This document shows, piece after piece, positions 33,565 to 47,290 of a stretch of 64,000 nt of DNA. Under the pieces are notes generated by a model, which searched no databases, was not told the origin of the DNA, and worked only from the letters and a program-made list of their open reading frames with translations. Made by a program: the position numbers and the translations under genes. The stretch comes from Aphidius gifuensis. Its lineage: Eukaryota; Arthropoda; Insecta; Hymenoptera; Braconidae. Each line of letters opens with the position of its first letter. Within the stretch, counting starts at the first letter, position 1. The DNA lies in assembly GCF_014905175.1 (NCBI RefSeq), contig NC_057793.1:15470673-15534672 (forward strand), given 5' to 3'.

Positions 33565-34011
33565 TATATTGAAATTTATAAATTATTATCTAAATTTTTA
33601 TCGAAACATTTTTTTCTCCTTGACGAGCTTCATTGATTGATATTAATAAATTTTAGAATTAATCCTTAGATTAGATAATATCCTCTGAACGTGTCGATGT
33701 AATAGATTTGTAATTGTTTTATTAATATTTTTTTATTTTTATTTATATTAATACGTCTTCACTCTTATACGCCGTGTAGCATACATTACAGCACCTCGAT
33801 AGTTCAGTTTCCAAACTATATTCTACAAACACTATCTCGCAATGAGGCAGCCACTGAGGTCGAAATTATAATGATGCGTGACATATATGTAGACCTTTTA
33901 TAAGGCCTACATATATTCATGAAAGAAACGGGATTCCTAGGAAAAAAAGTCATCACAACAATAATTTGAATAATATTTACTCCAAAGTCCCTGGACTGAT
34001 TTTTTCTGATT

Positions 34012-34266
34012 GTTATGTGAGGAGGTTTTTTGATAAGTTTTAACCGGAAAGCCGTCTCACATAACACCTGAAATAAAAAAAATCAATCCGATGAAACTTC
34101 AAAATAAATAATGCAGACGAAGATGTTTACTTGATTAATATTTCATTGAAAAAAAACCATCATGTAAATAGATTATAGTCATACTTATTTCAAAAATTCT
34201 GGAGTACGCAATTGTTATGTGAGAAGGCTGATTATTATTTTCTGATAAAATAACCTTCTCACATGA
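34012..34266. repeat. two short hairpins with the stem GTTATGTGAG
   Basis: Hairpin 1 (34012-34065) pairs GTTATGTGAG with CTCACATAAC. Hairpin 2 (34214-34266) pairs TGTGAGAAGG with CCTTCTCACA. Each is about 54 bases and they are about 200 bases apart. The second abuts the left end of element C. They could be tiny MITEs or a miRNA-like cluster; the sequence alone does not decide. Confidence 0.45.
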
Positions 34267-34268
34267 AT

Positions 34269-35138
34269 CCCAGGTAGGAGTTCTCGGGCTTGACGACCGT
34301 GTCAGGCTTGTGCAAGGGCTGTGTATCAAGCCTTGGTAGCCAAGGCTTGTCTCAGGCCTGGGCCGGTTGATTTTACCCGGCTTTAAACGAGCCTTGGTAA
34401 CTCAGTCTTGTGTCAAGCCTGTATTTTTTGTTTTTATCCGGTCTTACACGGGCCTTGGTAACTCAGTCTTGTGTCAAGCCTGTGTTTTTTGCTTTTACCC
34501 GGTCTTACACGAGCCTTGAAACACAGCCTTGTGTCAAGCTGGTGCCCATTGTTTCACCAAGCCTCACACGAGACTTGACTTGTGCATATATTCAATAAAA
34601 TAAAAAATAATAGTAATTAGTTGTATAAATGTTATATAAATTTTAAAGAGAAATTATCAGGCTTTGACTATTGTGCCAGGCTTTTGCGAGGACTGTGTAT
34701 TGAGTCTCAGTAGAGTTTATTCATATAAAAAAGTTTCACTACATCTTACATCAATACCCCGACGGTTAACTTGATAGCGCGTTCGACTTCTTCGTGAGAG
34801 ACCCTGAATCGATCCCACGTCACCTTCATTTGTTTTCGTTTAATTAATGTCGTTTATTCAAATTGTTCAAATAAAAAAAAAAATAATGTTATAAACATAA
34901 ACTAACAATAATAGTTTATTTATATTATTTTTTAGTTTTTTTTGTAAGTCTGTGTCAAGCCTGAGACACAGGCTTGTGCCAGGCTTGGAAAACAAGCCTG
35001 ACACCGGCAAAAACTTAGTGAACATTCCAGGGCTCACCCAGGCTTGACACAAGCCGGGTAGTGAAGCTTGACACGAGCCTCAGAGCCCGACAAACAGGCT
35101 TGTCCCAGGCTTGTCCCCGTCGTCACTTCCTACCTGGG
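34269..35138. mobile_element. DNA element C (870 bases, CCCAGGTAGGA termini)
   Basis: CCCAGGTAGGAGTTC at the left and the complement of CCCAGGTAGGAAGTGACG at the right, flanked by AT on both sides (34267-34268, 35139-35140). Subterminal DNA reiterates GTGTCAAGCCTGxG and GAGCCTTGGTAACTCAG words at left, and GGCTTGTGCCAGGCTTG, the inverse type, at right. A tRNA-like sequence lies inside at 34757-34820. No credible ORF; the short frames follow the repeat words. Confidence 0.8.
34757..34825 (+). repeat. tRNA-like sequence inside element C
   Basis: A-box-like GGTTAACTTGATAGCGC (34764-34780) and B-box-like TGAATCGATCCC (34805-34816), with the intervening GTTCGACTTCTTCGTGAGAGAC resembling an anticodon arm. 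Stems are imperfect, so it is a tRNA relic or SINE head rather than a gene. Confidence 0.5.
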
Positions 35139-35140
35139 AT

Positions 35141-36640
35141 ATTGTTTAGTTCAGAATATTTGAAATGAATATGTTTTAATAATTTATATTTAAATTGGTT
35201 TATATTTTTTCTAAAATACTTTAAACAACGATTTAATTTATGTACTTTTTAATAGCTTTTTCAACAAACTAGAATATTCCCACACATGGTCAACTAATGC
35301 ATAGATTTTTTGAGTTAAAATCACGTAACAAATAAAACCATAAACTCAAGTTTCTCTTTGATAATATTATAACATATTTTTTAAAACATTATTTGTCAAG
35401 AATTAGAGAAAATCTTACATCTGTCAAACAACTGCACTAACGTATTTTCGATACACAGAATGACCGTAAAATCGACAATAAAAAAGTAAATTTATGAAAA
35501 CGTCTTGGAATTTCCGGTCGTAAAATCTATATTTTTTGTTTACACATGGTACTTTTATGCCACCCTTTGGACCACACAAGGCCCAATTTTATGTCCAAAA
35601 ATCCCACCACCTACACATATTTTTTTTAACCTCTCTTGAACTAATTTTTGACCAATTAAAACTAATTTTTTTTAACTAAGTACACACCCATTCTTTGGAC
35701 TTAACAATTCTCAACAAACTGAGAAATCAGTTGCTCTTCAACACTCGTTTACGTTCCGTCTCTAATTAATATTGATTCGTGTACAACGGGATTTCTTTAT
35801 ACTTACAATATAAAATAGTAGTGTCTGTCCATGACAACACTTTTTAGAGTCAACTCAATACACAATATACCATACAATTAATTATAATTTTAGTGAAATA
35901 ATAAAGTGAATATATTAATAGAATTTAAGCCACAGTGTTTGGATTTATTTAAAGTGTTATTTCTATTATTTCAATTAACAATCTATCCTCTACATCCTTT
36001 GATAGCCCTGTATCAAACATAAGGCTTTACAACCCTTGTGAAATTATCGTGGTATATTTGGATACGTGGTGTGAAACAAAACTTCATTTAAATGTTTATA
36101 GAATTGTTTTAAAAGTTTATTGAATTTTAATTTGAAAATTGTCTAAAGTTTATTTAGGGTTGTTCAGAATTGTTCGAATTTTTGTTTGAAAATTGTTTAG
36201 AATTGTTTGGGAATTATTTTGAGGTTATTTGATAATTGTTTTTAATTAAAAAGGTTGTTTAAATATTCTGTTTAAAATTGCTTAGGGTTTCTCCAGAATT
36301 TGTTTAAATAATATATTTAAGTTATTCTTCGATCGTTTGAATATTTTGCTGAAATTGTATAAAATCTTTTGGGGATTTTATTTTTTAAATTTTAAGATTT
36401 CTCCTCATATTTGTTTAGAATTTATTTCAAAATTCGTTTGTAGGTAGACTGTGAATCGTTAAAAATATTGTTTAAAAATTTATTTGAAATTGTTCAAAAT
36501 TTGGTCGGATATATTTAGTGTTTGTTCTATAATTATTTACTAGTTGTTGAAACATTGTTTGAGTATTGTTCATAAATTGTTTAAAAATTGTTTAAAATTA
36601 TTCGGTGATTGTTTAAAATCTTCTTTTAAATTATTCTATA
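35141..36640. other. gene-free stretch; right part is a TTGTTTAAAATT-type low-complexity repeat
   Basis: From about 36080 to 36640 the sequence is a degenerate run of TTGTTTAxAATT words. The same run resumes at 42060-42370 on the far side of the retrotransposon, so the retrotransposon inserted into this repeat. Nothing coding is seen. Confidence 0.6.
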
Positions 36641-37003
36641 TCTGCGCAGTCGTCGCACTCAGACGTGCATATTTTGCCTCTCGATTAATCAACAAAATAA
36701 ATATTAATAAACACCAATAAAATATTATCTCACATAGTAGTGCTTAAATATCGTCCTGGTGTGTCGCTATAATTAATAATTATCAAATATTAAATCTCAA
36801 CTTATGGAGTGAATGAACCTAGTGCAAATCAAAAAGTGATAACCTAAAAAGTGCAGTTTATGCTAATCTCATGCAATACTATCAGTTTCAAAAACATTCA
36901 AATACCACGCAAGTGTAATTGCCAACTTAGTGCAACTTAGTGTCCCGTCAATACATAGCGCTGTAATCTACTTATTACTACCAGGCCTAAAAACATCGTC
37001 ACC

Positions 37004-38242
37004 ATGCCAACCCCTGATAAACACAGTCAGGATGATGTTGTGACAGATCATATAGCAATTAATGATGACACAATTATTTCAAATGAATCCACTAACGTTG
37101 ATAACAAAATTGTTGAGAACGATAACCAGACTGGTGAGGATACCTGTCAAAATGACACGTGCAATAAACCAATACTGGAGAACCAAAACATAATTAATTG
37201 TATACTATGTCATGCAACATATCATGCCTCCTGCACGAAATACTTCAGGAAGAATACAAAAGGTGGTTTCAAAAACTGCTGTGGGTCTGATGAAATGATA
37301 TGCAAAACCAGCCAAAAACGTAAACGTCAAAAATCTCCAGATAATGAAATTGATAAAAAACGTAAATTAACAATTGAAGAAGAACTTGATAAAATAAGGG
37401 ATGAATATGAACAATCATTAGGTATTATATCAAATAAATTTAACACTCAACTTGATGAAATATCAATGAAATTTGACAATACAATAACTGAAATCGACAA
37501 TAAATTCACTGTAAATAACACAATTGTAAACAACAAATTCTAATCATCACTTGATGCAATCTCACATCGTTTTGACAATACAATCAAATCAATTATCACA
37601 GACGTAAATACACGTACAAATGAATTAGATAACAAAATCACCAAAAACAACACAACAATTATTAACAAAATTGAAAAGCTGAGGGCCAACATGAATGATT
37701 GTATGAAAACGTTAAATACAAATATGAATACTAATAACATTGACACCAACACTCAAAATAAAGACTGCATAAAAGAAATTCTTGATCGTCAGTCGAGACA
37801 AAATAACTTCATCATATTTGGAATGGAGGAAAACAATGAACAAGGTGAGAATAATGACAAGAACATTATCACAGATCTATTATCGACTTTTAAATTAGAC
37901 ACTACTCGTTTCACTACTACTCGTATCAACTCTTCAATAAATGGGTCACCTAGACCACTGAAACTAATATTTTTTGATAAACAACTAAGAGATAAATTTC
38001 TCCAGATATTCTTGAAGAATCAACGCCTACCTGGTCTAACAGGATTGTCAATTACACCAGACCGAACATTAATGCAAAGACAAGAGTACAGAGAAGCGAA
38101 ATTGAAACTAATAAAATTAAGAGAGGAGGAAGCAAAAACAAATGGTACAAAACAATACACAATCAGGGAACATCAAGGGACATTTGTTGTAAAAACAAAA
38201 ATTACAGCACAGTCAACCCAGCAATACCACGACAGACAATAA
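37004..38242 (+). pseudogene. retrotransposon ORF1: PHD-like zinc finger, coiled coil and RNA-binding region
   Basis: Starts at MPTPDKHSQDD. An acidic N-terminus is followed by a zinc finger of PHD type (ILCHATYHASCTKYFRKN and later CC/C residues, about residues 55-95), then a basic segment. A heptad-like coiled coil comes next (TQLDEISMKFDNTITEIDN), then an RRM-like region with NFIIFGMEENN and RPLKLIFFDKQLRDKFL, and a basic C-terminus. A single TAA at 37541 interrupts an otherwise continuous frame of about 410 codons. Such proteins bind element RNA and act as chaperones in retrotransposition. Confidence 0.8.
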
Positions 38243-41079
38243 CACTCATAATATACTACCAAAATGTACGCAGCATCAAATCTAAAATAAACAACATCTA
38301 CACGTCAACATTATTAAATATACATGATATATATGCACTCACAGAAACTTGGCTTGATACATCTAGACATTCAACTGGATATTTCTGTAATGACACATTC
38401 AACGTTTATCGTACTGATCGCAAGGACAACACAAAAAAAACTGGAGGTGGTTGTATGTTGTCTATTAATAAACGTATCATCTCACATGACATTATATTGC
38501 CGGACTGGGTAACAGATGGTTGTTCAATGATTGACATAGCTTGTGCTTGGGCAAAATTAAATGGTAATAATTTAATTATATTGATTATATATATACCTCC
38601 CTCTTGTCCAAATATTATTTATAATAAACTTCTTGTAAACATATCAGTTTACCTCTCTACTCTAACTGCTGATGAGATAATCATTCTTGGGATTTTAATA
38701 TACCTCAGTTAATTAACATTAACGTATCTAATTCTTACTGTATCAAATCTCAAATAGTGTCCAACATTATGTCAAGACTTAAATTGACTCAATATAACCA
38801 CACATACAACATGAAAGGTCACTTGTTGGACTTGGTCCTGGCATCAATGAGCCTGACGAGCATACGCTCCCTGGATCCATTGGTACCAGAGGATTTCTAT
38901 CATCCTGCACTGGAAATTGAGATGGAGTTGCTTGCGACTGCCTCATCTGCACTGCCTGGTGATATAACATGCTCTAATAAACCTACTAATAACTACGGCA
39001 CAAATAGTATGGATACTATTGATATTAATGATCCATTGAACAATAATATTAACAAAGAATATAATTTCACAGTATACAACTTTAACAAAGCCAATTACAG
39101 TACCAAGTATGTTTATCCTTGATGACCTGATGAAGGCAAACTGGGAGAAGTTGTTCGGTGGACTTGAGGTGGATGATATGATGGAGGTATTTTATAACCA
39201 ACTGGTGTTGATATTTGACAGACATGTTACCAGATATACTCCAAAGAATACTTCGAGCTCAATTGAAACTCGTTTTCCAAGTTGGTTTTCACGTGAACTT
39301 ATTAACATGATAAAACATAAAAAAAACTTGAGAAATAGGATAAAAAAGTCAACTTATAAATCATCAAAAACAGCAAATAATATCAAGCTAGTTGACACTA
39401 ACAAGAAAATAAAGAAAATACTATCATCATGTTATACTGTCAATATTAAAAAAATAGAAAATGAATTAATAACTGAGCCAAAAAAATTCTGGCAACATAT
39501 TAATAAAAAAAGAAAATTAGACAGGATACCAACTACGTTTAAAATAAACGACATGCTCACAAATGATCCAAACATAATCGTCAATGAATTTAAAAAAACA
39601 TTTGAACAAGCATATACATCAAATAACAACACCAAACTCTTGACAGATTTAGACTGAATAAATAACAATGTAAATAATCTAACTAAAAATACAACAAATC
39701 TAGCAAAAGTAATATTTTCAAGTAACAACATTAACAAGGCATTTAATAAGCAGACATTCAAACACACAGCTGGTACTGATGGTATACCGAGCTTATTCTT
39801 GAAGTTGTGCAAACCAGCACTTATTGAGCCAGTTCGTTTGCTGGCACACCAAGCATTATGCACTGGAATCTTTTCAAAGTTAGGTAAACAAGTCAAAGTA
39901 ATACCAGTCTATAAAAATGGCACCAAATCTAATATCTCTAATTATAGACCAATCTCTATTTTAAATAATTTTTCTAAAATCATTGAAATCTGCTTGCACA
40001 ATTACATCATGAACCACATTAGACATGAAATAATTGATGAACAGCATGGATTTATCAACAACAAATCCACAGTAACCAACTTGATTACACTGACAAATTT
40101 TATTAATGAAGCATTTGACGAACACTGCCAAGCGGACGTTATATATACTGACTTTTCGAAAGCTTTTGATAAACTGGATATTCACTTGTTACTGAACAAG
40201 CTGATTGAGCTATGCCTCCCACTGGAAGTGATATTGTTGATTAATTCATACCTGAAAAATAGGGAAAATAAAATACTAATAGGTAACACCTGGTCCAAAG
40301 GATATTCACCTGGCTCAGGTGTGCCGCAAGGCTCAAATCTCGGGCCTCTCTTGTTTTTAATATACATCAACAATATCACTCAGCACTTGTCCTGTCGTGT
40401 TCTACTATTTGCAGATGATACAAAATTATACGCAAAAATAAAAAAAAACGTTGATGCCATCGAACTACAACGTAACATAGACTTGTTTAGTACTTGGTGT
40501 ATAAACAATGGTCTGATTTTAAATAAAGGTAAATGTCAAGTAATAACTTACCACAGACTCAAAGTACCAATTATACATAAATACGTAATTAATGATACAG
40601 AACTGGCTAGAGTAACGACTATCAAGGATCTGGGTGTTAATTTTGATGCTTCTCTATCATTTAATAATCACGTTAATATTATCTCACACAAAGCTAAAAG
40701 CGTACTGGGTTTTATTATGAGAGTGGGTAGGGTTTTTAACAACATGACCACACTGACAACACTTTTTAAAACACTAGTTAGACCAATAATGGAATATGCG
40801 TCAATCATATGGGGTCCCATTACACAGAAATACATTGACAAATTGGAAAAAGTTGTTAGACGTTTTATCAGGTGGTTGGAGTGGCTTCTGACTGGTTGTT
40901 CACCTCCAAAAGGTTCAATTAACAATATTGTCTATAAAAAATACTCAATACATAAATTGGCAGCATGTGCCATCCTGGGTATAAAAATTTTGAAAGGCAT
41001 CATACACTGCCCTGATTTGCTTGCTAAGCTTCCAATCCTATTATCCAGTGCAACCAGGCAAAGCACACTGCTGTACTAA
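38243..41079 (+). pseudogene. retrotransposon ORF2: AP endonuclease and reverse transcriptase
   Basis: The endonuclease part shows QNVRSIKSK, LTETWLD, IIYIPPS and IILG-(frameshift)-FNIPQ near 38690. The expected SDH motif reads DFYHPALEIEM. RT motifs follow: ISNYRPISIL, YTDFSKAFDKL, SGVPQGSNLGPLLFL and the catalytic FADDTKLYAK. Frameshifts near 38690 and 39100 and a TGA at about 39655 break the frame; the last 426 codons (39799-41079) are open. A GTTWGPIT-like ...YASIIWGP and RRFIRWL segment end the protein as in CR1/jockey/Rex-type elements. Clade assignment needs a tree. Confidence 0.85.
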
Positions 41080-42568
41080 GTGACACTAAGATCTACACAC
41101 TATTTCAAGGCTCCAGTATACATACTTATCGAGACCATCAATGTAATTACATCAAAGCAAAATAGCTATATTGATGTACTCGATAATAATAATAATAATA
41201 ATTTCAATATAAAAATAAAAGACTTGCTTGAATGAGATGGTGGTCTGGGTGTCATTTGATATTGTTTGTTATCTTTTGTTACATGTAGTAATGAAATTGT
41301 AAATAAATAAACAAACTAAATTAAATGAATATAATAATTAAGGGATATCCAGCACAAATCAAAAATACGGATAGAGTCTTGAAATTTTCCAAGTAGCTTA
41401 ATGAAATAGTAATACACACGCTCAAATTTTATGATAATTTTCTTGTAGCTAATTACTTAGTAATTAATTAATAAAGTAGGCTACTTTTTTGGAGGTTATA
41501 CATAGGTTCTTATGGAGAGCCCGGTTGAGTTTTTAGAAACCTGGTTAGCCATTTCACGAAAAATACGGCTAGCTTTATCAAAAACTAAGTATAGATAGAG
41601 GAAACAATAAGGAAACTTTTGATATAAAAATTAATAGGGCTTTGAGACCTTTTTATTTTACAATAAATAAAAATAAATTTTTGTCTTTGTCTAAATACTT
41701 AAGTGGAAGTGAGAAACAAGATTTTCTCCTTTTTTTTTTATCTCGTTCGCACTCATAGAAATATTATGTTTCTAAATTTCATACGCAAGAGGTCTCTAGA
41801 TATGCGCGGGTAAAACCTTAAAGGGATGGCAAGTTGAATAACAAACATATTTAAGTATGATGGTGTGTGTTGGTGGGTTATGTAAATAAAAGTAAACAGT
41901 CTTAAGCATTAATGAGACTAAAATATAGCTTAAAATAAATTAAAAACATGTAAAAATAATCTAAATAAATTGTAAAAAAATTGTACATTATTAAGGCCCC
42001 CCTGACTACCATGCTGTGGGCTTACTGAAATGAAATAAATAAATAAATCAATAAATTCATTAATTATTTGTAAACTTTAAACGGGATTGTTTAAAAATTT
42101 ATTTAAATATTGTTTATAAATTGTTTATAAATTGTTTATAAGTTGTTCTAAAATTTGACTAAATATTGTTTATTAATTGTTTACAAATTTTTTTAAATAT
42201 TATTTGAAATTAATTAAGAGTTTATTCAGAATTGGTTCAAAAATTGTTAAAAGCTTGTTCGAAAATTTATTGTTATATTATAATTATATGTTTAAAATGT
42301 TTAAATATCGTTTATTATTATTTGTAATTGTTTATTTATTAAATTGAATAATTATTTGTAATGTTTTCGTTTAATATTGGTATGTAGGGTTTTATTTCCT
42401 AGTCTAGGATTCCTTTCGTATCGACGTCGGTAATGTCGAATACTATAGATCGGATCTGTGATCTACGTCTATATCTAGGATTTTAGGGTATTCAATTTTA
42501 TTTTTCCTCGTCTAGTCTTGTTGTATTTTTATTTTTCGTGTTTTACTTCTCTGTCTTTACCTGTCAAT

Positions 42569-43459
42569 TATAATTTTTTTACTGTGAATAGTAGAGCACA
42601 ATATTAGCGCAATTTTTAAATTTCGTCATGGGATAACGATGAGTTCATTATGAAAAAATTTTTTTTCCATGTGAAAATTACTGAAATCAGGCAAGATCAT
42701 ATCCGAGACAACATGTTTTTTTTCTTGTTTCTTATAGGAAATTTTCCCACGATTGCGGGAAAATACGGAAAAAATTCCCACGCATTCGCAAAGTTGTTAA
42801 AAATTGAGTTGAAATATCGAAAAAACGACTATTTATCGGTTGAATATCGTGCAGTTATTAAAATAATTATTCATTCTAAAATTCAATAATGGCAATCGAT
42901 GAAACTCGTCAAGGAGAAAAAAATGTCGTATTGAAAATTTTGATATACCGAATATATTTCGAATTATCGATATTTTTCAAAAACATGTACACGATTTACT
43001 CAGCCCCTAGATATTTGACTAGCCTTAGTTATAGCTAAGCAATCAATGTCTATTCGATATATCGAAATTTTTATTACGACATTTTTTTCTCCTTAACGAT
43101 TTTCATCCATTTTCAGCCATTATTGAATTTAAAAATATTAATTAAAATTATTAATTAAAATATTAATTGAAATTATTTTAATAACTGTACGATATATAAC
43201 TGATAAATAGTCGTTTTTTCGATATTTCAACTCGATTTTCAACATCTTTGCGCATGCGTGGGAATTTTTTCCGTATTTTCCCGTAATTGTGAAAAAATTT
43301 CCTATGAAAAACAAGAAAAAAAACATGTTGTCTGTGATATGATCTTGCCCGATTTTAGTAATTTTCACATGGGAAAAAGAATTTTTCATAATGAACCCAT
43401 GATGAAATTCGAAAATTGTGCTCATATTGTGCTCTACTATTCACAGTAAAAAAATTATA
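42569..43459. mobile_element. foldback element, about 890 bases
   Basis: Arms beginning TTATAATTTTTTTACTGTGA and ending with its complement pair over about 330 bases each. The left arm contains ATCATATCCGAGACAACATG and the right arm its complement with minor changes. The centre includes TCAAGGAGAAAAAAATGTCG on both sides. ORFs on either strand are mirror images of one another and have no known domain. No transposase. Confidence 0.8.
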
Positions 43460-44700
43460 ATATTAAAAAATGGGAAATTCGTAGTTTATTCTTGAGATAA
43501 GGGTGTTTTTTGATTATAACGCGGGGGTGTTTGATGGTAAAAATAAGAAAAATATCAGAGGTACAACTGAGTCGATGATGGGCCCAAAAAAAAATATTAG
43601 TTTTCAAATCTGAGAGGGTGTGGGAAAAAACCCTGTGAGTTGACATGGAATGCCCCATATGGATATTATATGGATAATTTATATTATTATTTTTCTGTAC
43701 ACACAAGTTGATTGATTTTTTCTTCTGTTATAATAATATTATATATTAATTAATATGGTGAATCATCAATAGAAATGATAATTATAATATAAATACTTAT
43801 CTTCACCAAATAATCTGTCAAGTCTTGAACTAAAAAATCTGGATTTTGAAGTATGTAAACAAAGCATCTTATTGATTTCCTTAACGACAGAAAATGAAAA
43901 AAAAAATGTGGAAGAAAAACTGAGAAAGGAAATTTGTTATTTATTTCATTAAGAAAAGACAAAGAAAGGATAATAAATGACATAAGAGTGACAGAAAAAA
44001 CAAACAGACCAATCAAATATTCGAATTATCGATGACAAATGTTTATTTTGTATAAGGACTTAAACTGTTCTTTTGTTCTTGATTCCGAGCGCTTCCGTTT
44101 AAATTGCATATTTATTCGGTGTCTTGTCAAAACTTGTCTTTTTTTTTTATTTCAAGTCTGCTTTTGATTGTTCTTATTTCCAGTTGCTCTTGTTTATATC
44201 GAATTTTTATTCGGTGCCTTGTCAAAACTTGTTTTTTTTTTTTTCATTTCTTTTATTCCTATTAATTTTTTATTTTTGTCATAACTAATATGTGTTTCGA
44301 TAACTTCTGGGTCTCTTCATTTATTTAGTGATATATGTTCTTGGAAAAATTGTTTCAGAACTTTTTCCGTTCTATGTCATGTATTTTTGTAAATATTTAT
44401 ATTTTTTCTGACATTATTTACTTGAACCTTTTTTCTAAATAATAAACAAGCGTGCAAAAAGACCGAAATCGAAGACAAAATTTTTTTTATCTTTTATTAC
44501 GCTAGTGGTAGGGAAGTACCCTGCTGGTCACGGGTGTCTTCTGTTCGCTATCCGCATTAGCTAGTTCCACACTCATGTATTACGATAACATTTTGAAATT
44601 ATTGTAAAACGATTCGATAATTGATATGTTCGAATATAATATTGCTATTATCAATTTATATTTTAATAAATTATAATTTTAATAAAATAATAACAACCAC
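43460..44700. other. gene-free AT-rich stretch
   Basis: Includes two diverged copies of TTATTCGGTGxCTTGTCAAAACTTGT (44110-44140 and 44208-44235). Nothing else recognised. Confidence 0.4.
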
Positions 44701-44702
44701 AT

Positions 44703-44807
44703 CCCTGGTAAGAAAAAAAAAAAAAATTCAATCAGTCCGACTTAACGTGTATGAGCATATGTGCTTATATATGTAACGTTGAGCGGCATTAAAAATTTCT
44801 ACCAGGG
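44703..44807. mobile_element. DNA element D (105 bases, CCCTGGTA termini)
   Basis: CCCTGGTAAGAAAA at the left and the complement of CCCTGGTAGAAATT at the right, flanked by AT on both sides. The interior has CAGTCCGACTTAACG and a TATGTGCTTATA stretch. It is the smallest member of the shared-terminus set and shows how little is needed between the ends. Confidence 0.65.
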
Positions 44808-44879
44808 ATAAGTAAAGCATAAAAATTTAAAAAAAAAATGTCAAATCTACTAATTAATTTTTTTTCACGTTAAATTTTT

Positions 44880-46270
44880 GAAGTGAAACTTCTTTACGGA
44901 GGGTAGCAAAAAAATTCGAGGCCCTGCTAGCGTTACGCGCTCGCGTATACTCTGGCGTTTATTCTGGCGTTTATTCTCGCGTTTACTCCCCCGTATACTT
45001 TCTACTATACTCTCTGCTATACATGCACTATATATAGCGTATAAACTCGGAGCGTCAGCTGCTATGTGTGTATGCGTGTGCGACTTTTTGTTTGTTTATT
45101 TATTTAAATATTATTAAACAGTTCAACTGAGTTTAATACTTAAATAATTGATTTTTAAAAAAAATTCATTTGAACGTATCAAGCAATAGTTATCTCGCGG
45201 GTTTAAAGAATCATTATTATAATAACAATAAAATTATTATAAATATATATAAATGATAATTATAACAACAATAATTTTGATAATATTACCAATTATTCAC
45301 AATAGTATTGATATTAATAATAATATCTATAATAATAATATTTTGAATATAAATACTAATAATTATCAATATTTATATATGAATGTTATTGTCAATGTTA
45401 TTATTTATATTATTAATATCACTGATATTATTATAAATCGATAATATTATTGTTATTATTACTAATATTATATTGATATTATTATTATCGATGATATTTT
45501 TGAAATTATTATTTTATTTATACTATGGTTATATATGAATAATATTATTATAAATAATAATAATACTCCAATAATATTATGTTAACAATAATATCAATAT
45601 AATATTAGTAATAATATCGATGGTATCAATTATATTGTCGCATTAAAGAATGAAGTGCCAAAAACGTCAATTTTAAAGGAAAAAGGGCGTAAGTGCAAAT
45701 TTATAAATTTTCGGGTTATTCATCTAATTTTAATACTTAAAAAAAAGAAAAAATGAGCGTAACAACCTTTGATAAAGGATAAAAGGCGTATGTCCAAGGA
45801 TTTACGCTTTTTTTCCCGTTATCAAAATAATTTTTGATAAAAGATGAAAGGCATATTTTCAATTTTATTTGAAATTTATTTAATGGCAGGATTTTTTAAA
45901 TTATTGATTGTATACTGATAATTATACATAATTTATTATCAATACGAAAAACATAAAAATAATTACAAATTTTCATCTTTTATTAAAAATGATTTTGAGA
46001 ATGGAAAAAAGGCGTAAGTCCCTGAACATACGCACTTTTTTTTTTTCTTTAAGCCTTAAAATTAGATGCAAAACCCGAAAATTTATAAATTTGCACTCAC
46101 GCCCTTTTTCTTTTAGAAAAAAAAAATTCCTAAAAATGGCACTTACGCCCTTTTTCCATTAATGTGACGATATAAATAATAAAATTTATAATAATAATAT
46201 TCGAAATATAAATACTAATAATTATTATTAACTAATAATATTTATATTCGAATATTATTGTCAGGATTAA

Positions 46271-46301
<31 letters not shown>

Positions 46302-46343
46302 ATTCAGCGTGACATAAAACTACTCTGAAAGAAGTTTCACTTC
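44880..46343. mobile_element. inverted-repeat element with GAAGTGAAACTTC termini
   Basis: A perfect 13-base inverted repeat (44880-44892 and 46331-46343). Inside lie a GC-rich stretch (44925-45010, with GCGTTTATTCTxGCGTTTA repeats), ATT-type low complexity, and an inner foldback (45632-46173) whose arms carry AAAGGGCGTAAGTGC and its complement. A related terminus GAAGTGAAACTC occurs at 63942. No ORF. Confidence 0.6.
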
Positions 46344-47290
46344 CCCCGCGCGTACTTGCAACACGCTAATTTTTTTTTTTTTTTTACTGAGTAGGTTATA
46401 AAGTAAGATGCTCCAATTTTATTTGTGATTTTCTTATTGAAATGCATTATTCGATCCAAGCAATTTTGGTTAACTTTCATATTTTTATATATATATTTTT
46501 TATAACTATTGTACATGTATATGCATATAACAGTTGAAGATATAGAATAAATAAAATACAGTGAAAGTGTTCGGGTAAGCCATGATTGAATTTTTCAGTA
46601 TAGTTCAATCGTGATAAATATGATACGCTGAGGCCGCTCTTAGTCCAACGGTCATACAAACATCTTTTTTTTCATCATCACGACCATATTACTTCTTAAA
46701 GAAGTCCATGCTAGAGATTCCACAGATGTAAATTTTTTTTATTAGCTGAACCACTACTGGAACGTGAATATGCAAACTAGCTTAATCTTTTCAGGTCAAA
46801 AGCATGTAGGGACTTTTTTTTCTATTGTTGGTTTTTTCATCAGTATTTTGTTTTATTTTGATTTTTATTGTAAATGAAATACAAGAAAAACTTAAAAATA
46901 TATATTGTTTCTTTAAATATAACATAGAGTGTATCGGGTTAGTTCAAAGTTTTTTTCTTCAAATTTGTTTATCTCACAACAATGTTAGTCGTGAGCCGAA
47001 GATGTAACAATAATTCGACAGTACGATAAAATTTAGACAGTTCCTTTCTCAAGAATGAAAATAACGATACATGACAAGTTTTTTCTTTCCGAAGCTATAT
47101 TCAAGATATAAGTAAAAATATGACAAATTTACCAACAGTTTTATGCTACATCATCTATAGTTGACACTCAAAAAAAAAAAAATCTTATAATATAAAAATC
47201 TCCTAACCTCAGAAAAAACTATCTTTATACTTTAAACCCCGCCATATTGAACTTTTTTGAATTTTTTTTTTTTTGTATCTTTATTTCTGG
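46344..47290. other. gene-free AT-rich stretch
   Basis: A fragment near 47195-47270 resembles the CCGCCATxTTGAA module of the Tc1/mariner MITE at 32686-33564. No coding region supported. Confidence 0.4.

Larger units (their letters stand above)
36643..42050 (+). mobile_element. non-LTR retrotransposon (CR1/jockey-like), nearly full length
   Basis: About 360 bases of 5' UTR with a GC-richer start (CTGCGCAGTCGTCGCACTCAG), ORF1, ORF2 with AP endonuclease and reverse transcriptase, and about 960 bases of 3' UTR. It ends in AAATGAAATAAATAAATAAATC repeats rather than poly-A. Flanks on both sides belong to one TTGTTTA-type repeat. The termini are estimated from where that repeat stops. Few lesions, so insertion is fairly recent relative to the provirus. 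Confidence 0.8.

Noticed and set aside
42650..43449. Near-identical ORFs on opposite strands (42650-42889 and 43138-43425)
   Set aside because: They are the two arms of one foldback element; no known domain.
45253..45444. Ile/Asn-rich ORF
   Set aside because: Read-through of AT trinucleotide low-complexity sequence.
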